Shown: positions 57,811 to 64,000 of the stretch, piece after piece
Position numbering within the stretch: position 1 is the first letter of the stretch
Layout: each line of letters starts with the position of its first letter
Origin: Halococcus salsus
GTDB lineage: Archaea; Halobacteriota; Halobacteria; Halobacteriales; Halococcaceae
Reading direction: 5' to 3'
NCBI RefSeq assembly: GCF_009900715.1
Contig: NZ_JAAAJC010000002.1
Location: 248,001 to 312,000 of the forward strand
Length of the DNA: 64,000 bases
Program-made: the position numbers and the translations under genes
The notes under the pieces: generated by a model
Databases searched by the model: none
What the model was told of the DNA's origin: nothing
Seen by the model: the letters and a program-made list of their open reading frames with translations, nothing else

Positions 57811-58845
57811 ATGGAGGTACGGGACGGAGTGAGCTACGACGACGTGTTGGTAGTGCCGAAACGCTCGGCGGTCGACCACCGGGGGGACGTGGACCTCGGA
57901 ACCCATCTCGCGCCGGGGCTCGCGCTCGACAGCCCGATACTCGGCGCGGCGATGGACACCGTGACGGAGGCCGAGGCGGCCATCGCGCTGTCGGCGGTCG
58001 GTGGATTGGGAGTCGTGCATCGGTTCCTGCCGGTCGACGACCAGGCCGCCGAGATCGAGCGGGTGATCGCGGCGGGCGAGCGGGCGGGCGGCGCGGTCGG
58101 CATCGATGAGGACTTCGTCGAGCGAGCGGACGCACTGGTCGAGGCCGGCGCGGCGTGTGTCGTCGTCGACGTCGCCCACGGCCACATGGAGCGGTGTCTC
58201 GACGCGGTGGCCGAGATCCACGAGGCGTTCCCCGACACAGTGCTCGTGGCGGGCAACGTCGCGACCGCGGCGGGCGTCGCGGATCTCGCAGCCGCGGGCG
58301 CGGACTGCGTGAAGGTGGGGGTCGGCCCGGGCTCACACTGCACCACGCGGGAGGTCGCGGGCGCGGGCGTGCCACAGCTCACCGCGGTCGACGACTGCGC
58401 CGACGCCGCCGCGGAGTGTGGGGTCACGACGATCGCCGACGGCGGGATAACGAAGTCCGCCGACGCGGTGAAGGCGTTGCTGGCGGGTGCGGACGCGGTG
58501 ATGGTCGGCGGGCTGCTCGCGGGCACGGCCGAAGCCCCCGGCGACGTCGTCGAACGCGACGGCGAGCGGTACAAGCGCTCGCGCGGGATGGCCTCGGCCG
58601 AGGCGGGTGCGGAGCGGACCGACAAGGAGGGCGCGGTCGACGCCGCCGAGGGGGTCACCGGGCTGACGCCGTATCGGGGGTCGGTCGCGGACGTGGTCGG
58701 GGAGCTCGAAGCCGGCATTCGGTCGGGGCTCTCGTACTGCGGCGGGGCCGATCTCGCGGCGGCACGCGAGAAGAGCGAGTTCGTCAGGAACTCCGCGGGC
58801 GCGCAGGCGAGGGCGGGGTCTCACGGCGGCGTCCGCGAGCGCTAG
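57811..58845 (+). CDS. IMP dehydrogenase/GMP reductase-family protein without CBS domains
   Basis: 344 residues from ATG 57811. The TIM-barrel has SYDDVLVVP, SPILGAAMDTVTE, VAGNVATAAGV and the catalytic loop VGVGPGSHCTTREVAGAGVPQ with the active Cys. The late GVTGLTPYRGSVADVV matches the IMPDH flap region. IMPDH normally has a CBS pair inserted after about residue 90; here there is none. The GAGVPQ after the Cys loop resembles IMPDH more than GMP reductase (TGVGYPQ). Its last 4 bases overlap the convergent gene. Confidence 0.88.
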   Translation: MEVRDGVSYDDVLVVPKRSAVDHRGDVDLGTHLAPGLALDSPILGAAMDTVTEAEAAIALSAVGGLGVVHRFLPVDDQAAEIERVIAAGERAGGAVGIDEDFVERADALVEAGAACVVVDVAHGHMERCLDAVAEIHEAFPDTVLVAGNVATAAGVADLAAAGADCVKVGVGPGSHCTTREVAGAGVPQLTAVDDCADAAAECGVTTIADGGITKSADAVKALLAGADAVMVGGLLAGTAEAPGDVVERDGERYKRSRGMASAEAGAERTDKEGAVDAAEGVTGLTPYRGSVADVVGELEAGIRSGLSYCGGADLAAAREKSEFVRNSAGAQARAGSHGGVRER

Positions 58846-59495
58846 ACCACGTCGCCGCGAACGGTGAGGCCGTTCTGGTTCTCGCGGTAGGATCGCACCG
58901 CGTTCGCCGCCTGCTCGGAGTCGGGTTCGTCCATGCCGATCATCGCGAAGGCGTCGGCGAGCGTCGGGAAGACGTACTCGCCGCCCGCGAGTTTCTCGAA
59001 GGCCTCCTCGGAGCGCCGGCCGTCGAGCCAGCAGCACACCCCCCGAGGATCGAGGAGTTCCTCGTAGTTCCCGTGGGCCATCGCGCCCCGGAGGCGCTGG
59101 GTCACGTTGTCGTCGAAGCTCGCGTTGCAGACTTCGAGGTGGATGGGTTCGTTCTCGCCAACGAGGTGGGCCGCGAGACACTTCTCGGGGGCGGCGTAGC
59201 CGTTCGCGCTCGCGCGGATGTGTTCCGGGAACGCCTCGGCCCACTCCGCGCTCACGGTCTTGCCGATTCCCTCCACACCGTGGGAATCGACGAACTCGGC
59301 CTCGCGCTCCGCGTCGCCGTGGAAGAGGAGGTCCTTCGTGAGGTAGACGTCGAGGCGGGAGATGGGATCGAGACCGAGCGCGAGGTCGCCGTAGACCCAT
59401 ATCTCGCGCACCGGGACGGGCATCGGCTCCGACTCGACCGTCGAGACGAGCTGCTCGACCCGCTCGACGGCCTCCGCACGCGTGAATCCGGTCAT
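58842..59495 (-). CDS. Conserved-type hypothetical protein, nucleotidyltransferase-like motif
   Basis: 217 residues. The segment REIWVYGDLALGLDPISRLDVYL resembles the GS-x-A-x-G...D-x-D core of minimal nucleotidyltransferases, with GD in place of GS and one Asp of the last pair conserved. The rest is alpha/beta, with a run CNASFDDNVTQRL and the CCW pair near 150. No signal or membrane segment. Convergent overlap of 4 bases with the IMPDH-like gene. Function not known. Confidence 0.75.
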   Translation of the reverse strand: MTGFTRAEAVERVEQLVSTVESEPMPVPVREIWVYGDLALGLDPISRLDVYLTKDLLFHGDAEREAEFVDSHGVEGIGKTVSAEWAEAFPEHIRASANGYAAPEKCLAAHLVGENEPIHLEVCNASFDDNVTQRLRGAMAHGNYEELLDPRGVCCWLDGRRSEEAFEKLAGGEYVFPTLADAFAMIGMDEPDSEQAANAVRSYRENQNGLTVRGDVV

Positions 59496-59594
59496 GGCTC
59501 GACTACTCCCCCGCCGTGGAAAACGGTTTCCGCGACGACCGGGCGGATGTGGAGGCGATGCCGGGCGGTGCGGTCACGGTTGCGGTCGGAGCGG

Positions 59595-59738
59595 TCGGCG
59601 CGCGCTCGCGGTCGTGTGCGAGGGAAACGAGCACCGACCGCGGACACTGTGCGAGGGATGAGCGAAACGAGCGGAGCGAGTGAAGCGAATCGGCTGGGGA
59701 GGGCGTGGTGCACGGTTGTAGTTGTCGTGCTGTACCGC
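59595..59738 (-). repeat. Dispersed intergenic repeat, copy 2 (inverse)
   Basis: Reverse complement aligns with 20889-21047. The matching blocks are CTCCCCAGCCGA, CACTCGCTCCGCTCGTT, CTCATCCCTCGCACAGTGT and CGACCGCGAGCGCGCGCCGA. Differences are small indels between blocks. Confidence 0.75.
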
Positions 59739-59837
59739 GAGTGAGCCATCGGCGAACGAGCGGTCTTTTTAGTCCAGGTTTTTGCGAGGAGGGGTTTGCG
59801 AACGAAGTGAGCAAATCCGACGAGTAAAAAAGTGGGA

Positions 59838-59885
59838 GCTGAATCGGTTGGGGAGGGTGTGGCCGTCGCGGGGCGGTGCGGAGTG
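59838..59885 (-). repeat. Dispersed intergenic repeat, partial copy 3
   Basis: Only the end block is present: the reverse strand reads CCACACCCTCCCCAACCGAT, matching CACGCCCTCCCCAGCCGAT of copy 2. The flanking GC-rich block is loosely similar. Confidence 0.5.
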
Positions 59886-59930
59886 GTGGCGGTTCTCAGT
59901 TGCACCGGGATTCGAAGTCGCGTCTCTTCG

Positions 59931-60020
59931 GCCGACCGATCAGGATTCGAAATCGTGCTCACTTGGCCGACCGATCAGGGTTCCCGAAATCGTGCTCACT
60001 TAGCCGACTGGCCGATCGGA
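59931..60020 (+). repeat. Tandem direct repeat, about 35 bp, 2.5 copies
   Basis: GCCGACCGATCAGG followed by GAAATCGTGCTCACTT occurs at 59931 and again at 59966. A third, degraded unit begins near 60003 (GCCGACTGGCCGATCGGA). The period is 35 bases, then 37 with two extra bases. It lies in the gap between two convergent genes. Confidence 0.65.
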
Positions 60021-60051
60021 TTCCCCGATCTCCTGTGTCGAGTCCACTGAT

Positions 60052-60411
60052 TCAATCCAGATCTGCGACCTCAGTGGTCCGCTCGGTCTCCCGGTTTCCC
60101 GTGTTGCGCGTCTCGGTCGGTTCGAACAGCAGGATCTCGGCCTCGCCCGCCGCCACCGGCCGATGCTCCACACCCGCTGGAATCGTCACGAACTCGCCGG
60201 CTTCCAGAACCACGTCCTCCTCGTCGTCGAGTTCGAGGCGGACCTCGCCCGAGCGCACCATGAAGAGTTCGTCGACGGAGTGGTGGTGCCGGTCGAACTC
60301 GCCCTCGACCTTCGCGAGTTTGAGGCCGTGGTCGTTGACCGCGCCCGCGAGCCGCGGCGACCACTGCTCGTCGAACGAGTCGAAGGCCTCGTCGAGATTC
60401 GTCTTCTCCAT
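60052..60411 (-). CDS. Cupin-domain protein
   Basis: 119 residues from ATG 60411. The metal-binding motifs read FDRHHHSVDELFMVRSGEVRLEL and PAGVEHRPVAAGEAEIL, giving the His and Glu ligands. An acidic, Thr/Glu-rich tail ends it. It is a second single-domain cupin, unlike the one at 12929. It is divergent from ncsA over 82 bases. Ligand unknown. Confidence 0.87.
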   Translation of the reverse strand: MEKTNLDEAFDSFDEQWSPRLAGAVNDHGLKLAKVEGEFDRHHHSVDELFMVRSGEVRLELDDEEDVVLEAGEFVTIPAGVEHRPVAAGEAEILLFEPTETRNTGNRETERTTEVADLD

Positions 60412-60493
60412 GGGTGGTGAAGACCGCTCGACGGGAAGTAGGGGTCGGTTCTGGAGGCGAAACCGTGAAACGCCGAAGCGGACAACTCGCGGC

Positions 60494-61456
60494 ATGAACT
60501 GTACGAAGTGCGACTGCGAGGCCGTGCTCCACGCGGCCTACTCCGGTGCGCACCTCTGTGAGCACCACCTCCGGGAGTCCGTCGAGTCCAGACTTCGGCG
60601 GCGGGTCCGCAAGGACGGGCTCATCGGCCCCGACGCGAGCCCCGAGACCCCCGAGACCTGGCTCATCGGGCTCTCGGGCGGGAAGGACAGCGTCGTCCTG
60701 ACCTCGATCCTCGCCGAGACCTTCGCCGAGGATCCCCGGATCGAGCTGGTCGCGCTCACGATCCACGAGGGGATCGAGGGCTACCGCGACGAGAGCCTCG
60801 ACGCCGCCAGCGAACTCGCTCAGAATCTCGACATCCGCCACGAAGTCGTGAGCTACGCCGACGAGTTCGATCTGGAGATGGACGACGTGGCCGAGACGGA
60901 CCCCGAGAACATGGCCCCGTGTGCCTACTGCGGGGTCTTCCGGCGCGACCTGCTCTCAGACTACGCCGAACGGTTCGACGCCGACAAACTCCTCACGGGC
61001 CACAATTTGGACGACGAGGCCCAGACCGCGCTGATGAACTTCTTCGAGGGTGACGTCGCCCAGATGGCGAAACACTTCGACGCCAGCCTCGGGCCGTTTC
61101 CCGAGCGCAGCGACTCCACGGAGTTCGTCCCGCGCGCGAAGCCCCTCAGGGACGTCCCCGAAAAGGAGGTCGCGCTCTACGCCCACCTCGCCGAACTACC
61201 CGTGCACATGGCCGAGTGTCCCCACTCCAGCGAGGCCTACCGAAAGGAGATACAGGAGCTCTTGCTGAAGATGGAGGCCCAGCATCCCGGGACACGGCAC
61301 TCGGTGATGGCGGGCTACGAGGAGCTCGCCGAGCTCGCCGCCCGCGCCTACCGGCAGGACGGACCCGAGCTCGGCGAGTGTGAGCGGTGCGGTTCGGCCA
61401 CCACCCGCGACCTCTGTCGGACCTGCCAGCTCACCGAGGCCGTCCACGCCGCCTAG
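60494..61456 (+). CDS. ncsA: NcsA-like tRNA 2-thiolation protein (TtuA/Ncs6 family)
   Basis: 320 residues from ATG 60494. The PP-loop ATPase motif GLSGGKDSVVLT is at about 55-66. Cysteines are at the N-terminus (CTKCDCEAVLHAAYSGAHLCEHH), in the middle (CAYCGVFRRDLL) and at the C-terminus (CERCGSATTRDLCRTC), as in TtuA/Ncs6 proteins that hold zinc and a catalytic Fe-S site. In haloarchaea NcsA thiolates tRNA wobble uridine with the ubiquitin-like SAMP2. Convergent with the glyoxalase-like gene (4 bases overlap). Confidence 0.93.
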   Translation: MNCTKCDCEAVLHAAYSGAHLCEHHLRESVESRLRRRVRKDGLIGPDASPETPETWLIGLSGGKDSVVLTSILAETFAEDPRIELVALTIHEGIEGYRDESLDAASELAQNLDIRHEVVSYADEFDLEMDDVAETDPENMAPCAYCGVFRRDLLSDYAERFDADKLLTGHNLDDEAQTALMNFFEGDVAQMAKHFDASLGPFPERSDSTEFVPRAKPLRDVPEKEVALYAHLAELPVHMAECPHSSEAYRKEIQELLLKMEAQHPGTRHSVMAGYEELAELAARAYRQDGPELGECERCGSATTRDLCRTCQLTEAVHAA

Positions 61457-61824
61457 TCCTCGTACGCGATGCACTCGATCCGGTTGCCGAACGGGTCGCG
61501 AAAGGAGAAGCGCTCCCGACCGGGGATCGGCGGTTCGGAACCGATCTCGATACCCTCGCTTTCGAGCCGCTCGCGTATCGGTTCGAGCTCGTCCACGACG
61601 AAGGCGGGATGGCGACGCGAGCGCTCCGTTTCGGCTTCGGGCCCGAGGTGGATCTCGACCCCACCCGCCCCGAACCAGAAGCTGTCGGTGCCGTCGAGCG
61701 AGTCGGGTTTGTCGAGCGGATCAAAGTCGAGAACCTCGGTGTAGAACCGCGTCGCTCGCTCCCTCGCGTCCTCGCCCTCCGGAACACACAACTGGACGTG
61801 GTCGACGCCCTGCCAATCGGTCAT
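61453..61824 (-). CDS. Glyoxalase/bleomycin-resistance (VOC) family protein
   Basis: 123 residues from ATG 61824. DHVQLCVPEGEDARERATRFYTEVLDF opens the first beta-alpha-beta-beta-beta unit, and FSFRDPFGNRIECIAY closes the second with the typical DPFGNRIE motif. It is a half-length VOC protein that would dimerise. Metal ligands His and Glu are in HVQL and IECI. The substrate is unknown. Confidence 0.88.
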   Translation of the reverse strand: MTDWQGVDHVQLCVPEGEDARERATRFYTEVLDFDPLDKPDSLDGTDSFWFGAGGVEIHLGPEAETERSRRHPAFVVDELEPIRERLESEGIEIGSEPPIPGRERFSFRDPFGNRIECIAYED

Positions 61825-62043
61825 GTGCGGGTGCTCTCCCCGCACGAGAATACGACTGTCGGTCGGCTTCGACCTCGACGAGACCGACATCGACCGTGTA
61901 GTACACGAACCAGTAACCGAACCTATCACGCTATTCTATCTGGAACGTTCGGTCGCAAACGCAGTACGGAAGCTGGCTAGAAAACGAAAGGAATTGGATA
62001 TATAATATTTCGAGTGCGTGGAGGGCACTCCGGTCAGCGGGAC

Positions 62044-63186
62044 CTATCGGATGACGTCGAGGCCGTTGTGCTGTTCACCGCGGTCGTCGCCCCCGGTCGA
62101 CTCCACACCGGAGAGCGACTCCCCGTCGTCGAGCGCCGCCCGCGAGCGGTCGGCCTGCTGTTGGGCGTCGGGACCGAGGACTTGGGCGCTCTGGACACCC
62201 GTCATGATGGCCATCACGCGGACCTTGCCTTTGTACTCCTCGCGGATCCGGGAGCCCCAGATCACGTTCGCGCTGGGGTCGAGGCGGTCGGTGATGCGTT
62301 CGGCGATCTCCTCGGCCTCCTTCAGGGTGAGGTCAGGGCCGCCGGTGATGTGGACCAGGCCACCCGATGCGCCCTGGTAGTCCACGTCGAGGAGGGGGTG
62401 GCTCATCGCGTCCTTCACGACCTCCTCGGTCTTGTTCTTGTCCTGGGTCTCGCCCACGAGCATCACCGCGACGCCGCCCTGGTCCATGATCGAGGTCATG
62501 TCGGCGTAGTCGAGGTTGATCAGCGAGGGCTGGGTGATGGTCTCGGCGATCCCCTTGACGGTCTCGGCGATCAGCTGGTCCATCACCGAGAACGCCTTGC
62601 CGACCGGGAGGTTGGGGACGTAATCCAGCAGCCGGTTGTTGTCGAGGACGATGATCGAGTCGGCCTCGTTGCGGAGCTCCTCGAGGCCCTCCTCGGCCTT
62701 GACGGTTCTCGCGCGCTCGACGTTGAACGGCGTCGAGACCATCCCGACCACGATCGCGCCCTCGTCGGCCGCGATCCGCGCGACCACCGGGGCCGCACCG
62801 GTGCCGGTGCCGCCACCCATGCCCGCGGTGACGAACACGAGGTCCGCACCCGAGAGCACGTCCTTCAGGGTGCCACGGGCCATCTCGGTGGCGCGCTCGC
62901 CCATTTCGGGGTTGCCACCCGCGCCGAGCCCCTGGGTGAGGGTCTTCCCGACGAGCACCCGGGTGTCGGCCTGGATCATCTGGAGGTGCTGTTTGTCGGT
63001 GTTGACCGCGATGGTCTCGGCACCCTCGACGCCGATGTTGTAGAGCCGGTTGACGGTGTTGTTGCCCGCACCGCCACAGCCGACCACCACGATCCGGGGG
63101 TCGCCGAACTCGTCGAGTTCGGTTTCGTCCCGACGCTGTTTCTCCTTCTCGGCGTTTTCGAGCGCGGACTCGACGATGTCCTGCAT
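62044..63186 (-). CDS. ftsZ2: Cell division protein FtsZ2
   Basis: 380 residues. [16 protein letters not shown] and the C-terminal GLDVIR are the ends typical of haloarchaeal FtsZ2. The tubulin-fold nucleotide loop [12 protein letters not shown] and the T7 loop [11 protein letters not shown] for GTP hydrolysis are present. FtsZ2 drives constriction at mid-cell while FtsZ1 scaffolds it. It starts 2 bases after the stop of the CdrS-like gene, forming the conserved cdrS-ftsZ2 unit. Confidence 0.96.
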   Translation of the reverse strand: MQDIVESALENAEKEKQRRDETELDEFGDPRIVVVGCGGAGNNTVNRLYNIGVEGAETIAVNTDKQHLQMIQADTRVLVGKTLTQGLGAGGNPEMGERATEMARGTLKDVLSGADLVFVTAGMGGGTGTGAAPVVARIAADEGAIVVGMVSTPFNVERARTVKAEEGLEELRNEADSIIVLDNNRLLDYVPNLPVGKAFSVMDQLIAETVKGIAETITQPSLINLDYADMTSIMDQGGVAVMLVGETQDKNKTEEVVKDAMSHPLLDVDYQGASGGLVHITGGPDLTLKEAEEIAERITDRLDPSANVIWGSRIREEYKGKVRVMAIMTGVQSAQVLGPDAQQQADRSRAALDDGESLSGVESTGGDDRGEQHNGLDVIR

Positions 63187-63188
63187 CG

Positions 63189-63362
63189 TCAGGCCCTCGC
63201 GAACGGGCGCTCGGCCCGTCGCTCGCTCTGGTTCTCCTCGGCGACCATCCGGCGCACCGCCGCCCGGATGGCCTCGCTTCGGGTGGGATACTCACCGAGT
63301 TCGACCATCTGTTCGACCTCCTCTATCTGCTGCTTCGGGATCCGTAGTGTCACACGCTCCAT
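63189..63362 (-). CDS. cdrS: CdrS-like ribbon-helix-helix regulator (57 aa)
   Basis: Starts at ATG 63362: [20 protein letters not shown] then [20 protein letters not shown], a complete ribbon-helix-helix domain with the beta-strand (VTLRIP) and the two helices. It is the size and position of CdrS, the haloarchaeal cell-division regulator co-transcribed with ftsZ2 (established knowledge). The last 15 residues are a basic/acidic tail ([14 protein letters not shown]). It overlaps nothing, and ftsZ2 follows by 2 bases. Confidence 0.9.
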   Translation of the reverse strand: MERVTLRIPKQQIEEVEQMVELGEYPTRSEAIRAAVRRMVAEENQSERRAERPFARA

Positions 63363-63383
63363 TTGTTGTCTCCTGTGGGGACG

Positions 63384-63512
63384 CGTCTTACAGACCGGAA
63401 CCGCTGTACGGAACCGGAGGTCGTCTCCATCGACCCGACTGTAAGACGGTCGTCTTACGCAATCGTATGCAATCGTCGCCGGTGTAATAAATCTACCGGA
63501 AGGCGTAAGACG
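63384..63512. promoter_or_regulatory. GTAAGACG motif cluster in front of cdrS-ftsZ2
   Basis: The 8-mer CGTCTTAC/GTAAGACG occurs at 63384-63391 (inverted), 63441-63458 as a perfect palindrome (GTAAGACG-GT-CGTCTTAC), and 63505-63512. A further copy at 63776-63783 lies inside the upstream coding region. Between them GCAATCGT is repeated in tandem (63459 and 63470). The cluster is the probable operator of a ribbon-helix-helix protein, either the CdrS product or the upstream CdrL-like product. Confidence 0.6.
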
Positions 63513-63559
63513 GTTTCGAGGATCGGTCGCAAACGCCGTCTACGACTGGTTTTCGGTGT

Positions 63560-64000
63560 TTACGGTCCGTCGAGAACGTCGGCTGCCGGCGTCCGACGAC
63601 CGCAGCTCGGACAGAACGCCCAGTCCGAGCGGAGTTCGTCGCCGCACTCACAGAACACCCGGTGGCTCGCCTTCTCCCCGCAATTCGGGCAGTAAACGTT
63701 CTCTGAGTCGAGTTCCTCGCCACACTGACCGCAGGTTTTACGCTCGTTCGACGCCGTTTGCGCGTCCGGGGCCGGCGTCTTACGCGCGGTCGACTCCGCT
63801 TCGTCGTCTTCGACCGCAGCGCCGTCGAGCGTGATGTTTACGTTGATATCCTGGGGTTGTGACGGCGTAAACGCACCGGACAGCCGGTCGTCGACGATGG
63901 CCTCGACCCGTTCGGCGACGAGTGCATCGAGGCTGTCGGCGGTGTCGGACACGGTGGGTTCGTCCCGCGCGAGGTAGGTCCGGAGGGCCTCACGCATCGC
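63560..64000 (-). CDS. CdrL-like ribbon-helix-helix/zinc-ribbon protein, N-terminus beyond window
   Basis: At least 146 codons, open to the right edge, so the true start is outside. The visible N-terminus AMREALRTYLARD looks like helix 2 of a ribbon-helix-helix domain, followed by an acidic linker, then two zinc ribbons (CGQCGEEL...CPNCGE and CECGDEL...CPSCGRR). The position upstream of cdrS-ftsZ2 and this layout fit the longer Cdr-type regulator known from haloarchaea. The last motif PAADVLDGP ends the protein. Confidence 0.78.
   Translation of the reverse strand, partial: AMREALRTYLARDEPTVSDTADSLDALVAERVEAIVDDRLSGAFTPSQPQDINVNITLDGAAVEDDEAESTARKTPAPDAQTASNERKTCGQCGEELDSENVYCPNCGEKASHRVFCECGDELRSDWAFCPSCGRRTPAADVLDGP

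Larger units (their letters stand above)
59496..60051. other. Gene-free, repeat-rich intergenic region (556 bp)
   Basis: No coding frame here looks real. It contains the inverse copy of the dispersed repeat (59595-59738), a partial third copy (59838-59885), a stem-like GGTTTGC...GCAAATCC structure (59793-59818) followed by A-rich GTAAAAAA, and a 2.5-copy tandem repeat (59931-60020). Such mosaics are usual in haloarchaeal intergenic repeats. Confidence 0.7.

Noticed and set aside
61823-62005. A 60-codon plus-strand ORF reading MCGCSPRTRIRLSVGFDLD and ending before an AT-rich stretch
   Set aside because: Its start coincides with the start codon of the divergent glyoxalase-like gene and it shows mixed codon use in the second half. 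The region is more probably the promoter gap between two genes. It is not excluded, but there is no support.
63189-63362. A possible frameshift in the CdrS-like gene
   Set aside because: A first reading of the bases near 63300 suggested an extra T. Checking the overlapping plus-strand frame (VRPSVRPPL) showed only two Ts, so the ribbon-helix-helix frame is intact.

Overview
The window is chromosomal DNA of a haloarchaeon (class Halobacteria). The coding sequences are very GC-rich and the proteins strongly acidic. Typical archaeal or haloarchaeal genes are present: ribosomal protein L15e, RIO2 kinase, NcsA, FtsZ2 with a CdrS-like partner, KatG and Tat-type lipoproteins. Many genes start 25-35 bases after a TATA-like box. 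Genus cannot be fixed from the sequence alone. No tRNA, rRNA, CRISPR array or intact insertion sequence was seen.

Layout. 1-5 kb: a truncated response regulator, a thioredoxin-fold protein, and an iron-uptake pair (Tat lipoprotein plus FAD protein) behind a DtxR-type box. 3-13 kb: acyl-CoA ligase, acyl-CoA dehydrogenase, acetyltransferase, UppP, an O-antigen-ligase-like membrane protein, and a thiolase paired with an HMG-CoA-synthase-like/DUF35 fusion that lacks the expected cysteine. 13-33 kb: CstA, an ArsA/Get3-like ATPase, a DUF433/DUF5615 toxin-antitoxin-like pair, an RNB nuclease, two short-chain dehydrogenases, an MFS transporter, a disulfide reductase, a PfkB kinase, and mutL-mutS. 33-42 kb: thiamine synthesis (ThiD-ThiN), an FAD oxidoreductase broken by one in-frame TGA, a DsbA-like protein, L15e with a structured leader, small membrane proteins, CorA, a WecB-like epimerase and a sugar dehydrogenase. 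42-46 kb: a second siderophore-binding lipoprotein and katG, each with a DtxR-type box. 46-56 kb: a membrane glycosyltransferase-like protein, RIO2, a hairpin-rich non-coding stretch, then a locus joining PxpA, PxpB and PxpC to a separate biotin carboxylase and biotin carrier protein, an aminotransferase and an Lrp regulator. 56-64 kb: lipoate ligase, endonuclease IV, a Gly/Glu/Asp-rich lipoprotein, a CBS-less IMPDH-like protein, a repeat-rich intergenic region, NcsA, and ftsZ2-cdrS with a CdrL-like gene at the edge.

How the parts fit together. Three matching palindromes (TTAGGYNNGCYTAA) tie two siderophore-binding lipoproteins, the FAD protein and KatG into one probable iron regulon. The PxpABC-AccBC locus holds every subunit needed for a split biotin-dependent carboxylase of the urea-carboxylase type that would act on 5-oxoproline or another lactam. 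The ftsZ2 end of the window carries repeated GTAAGACG motifs in front of two ribbon-helix-helix genes.
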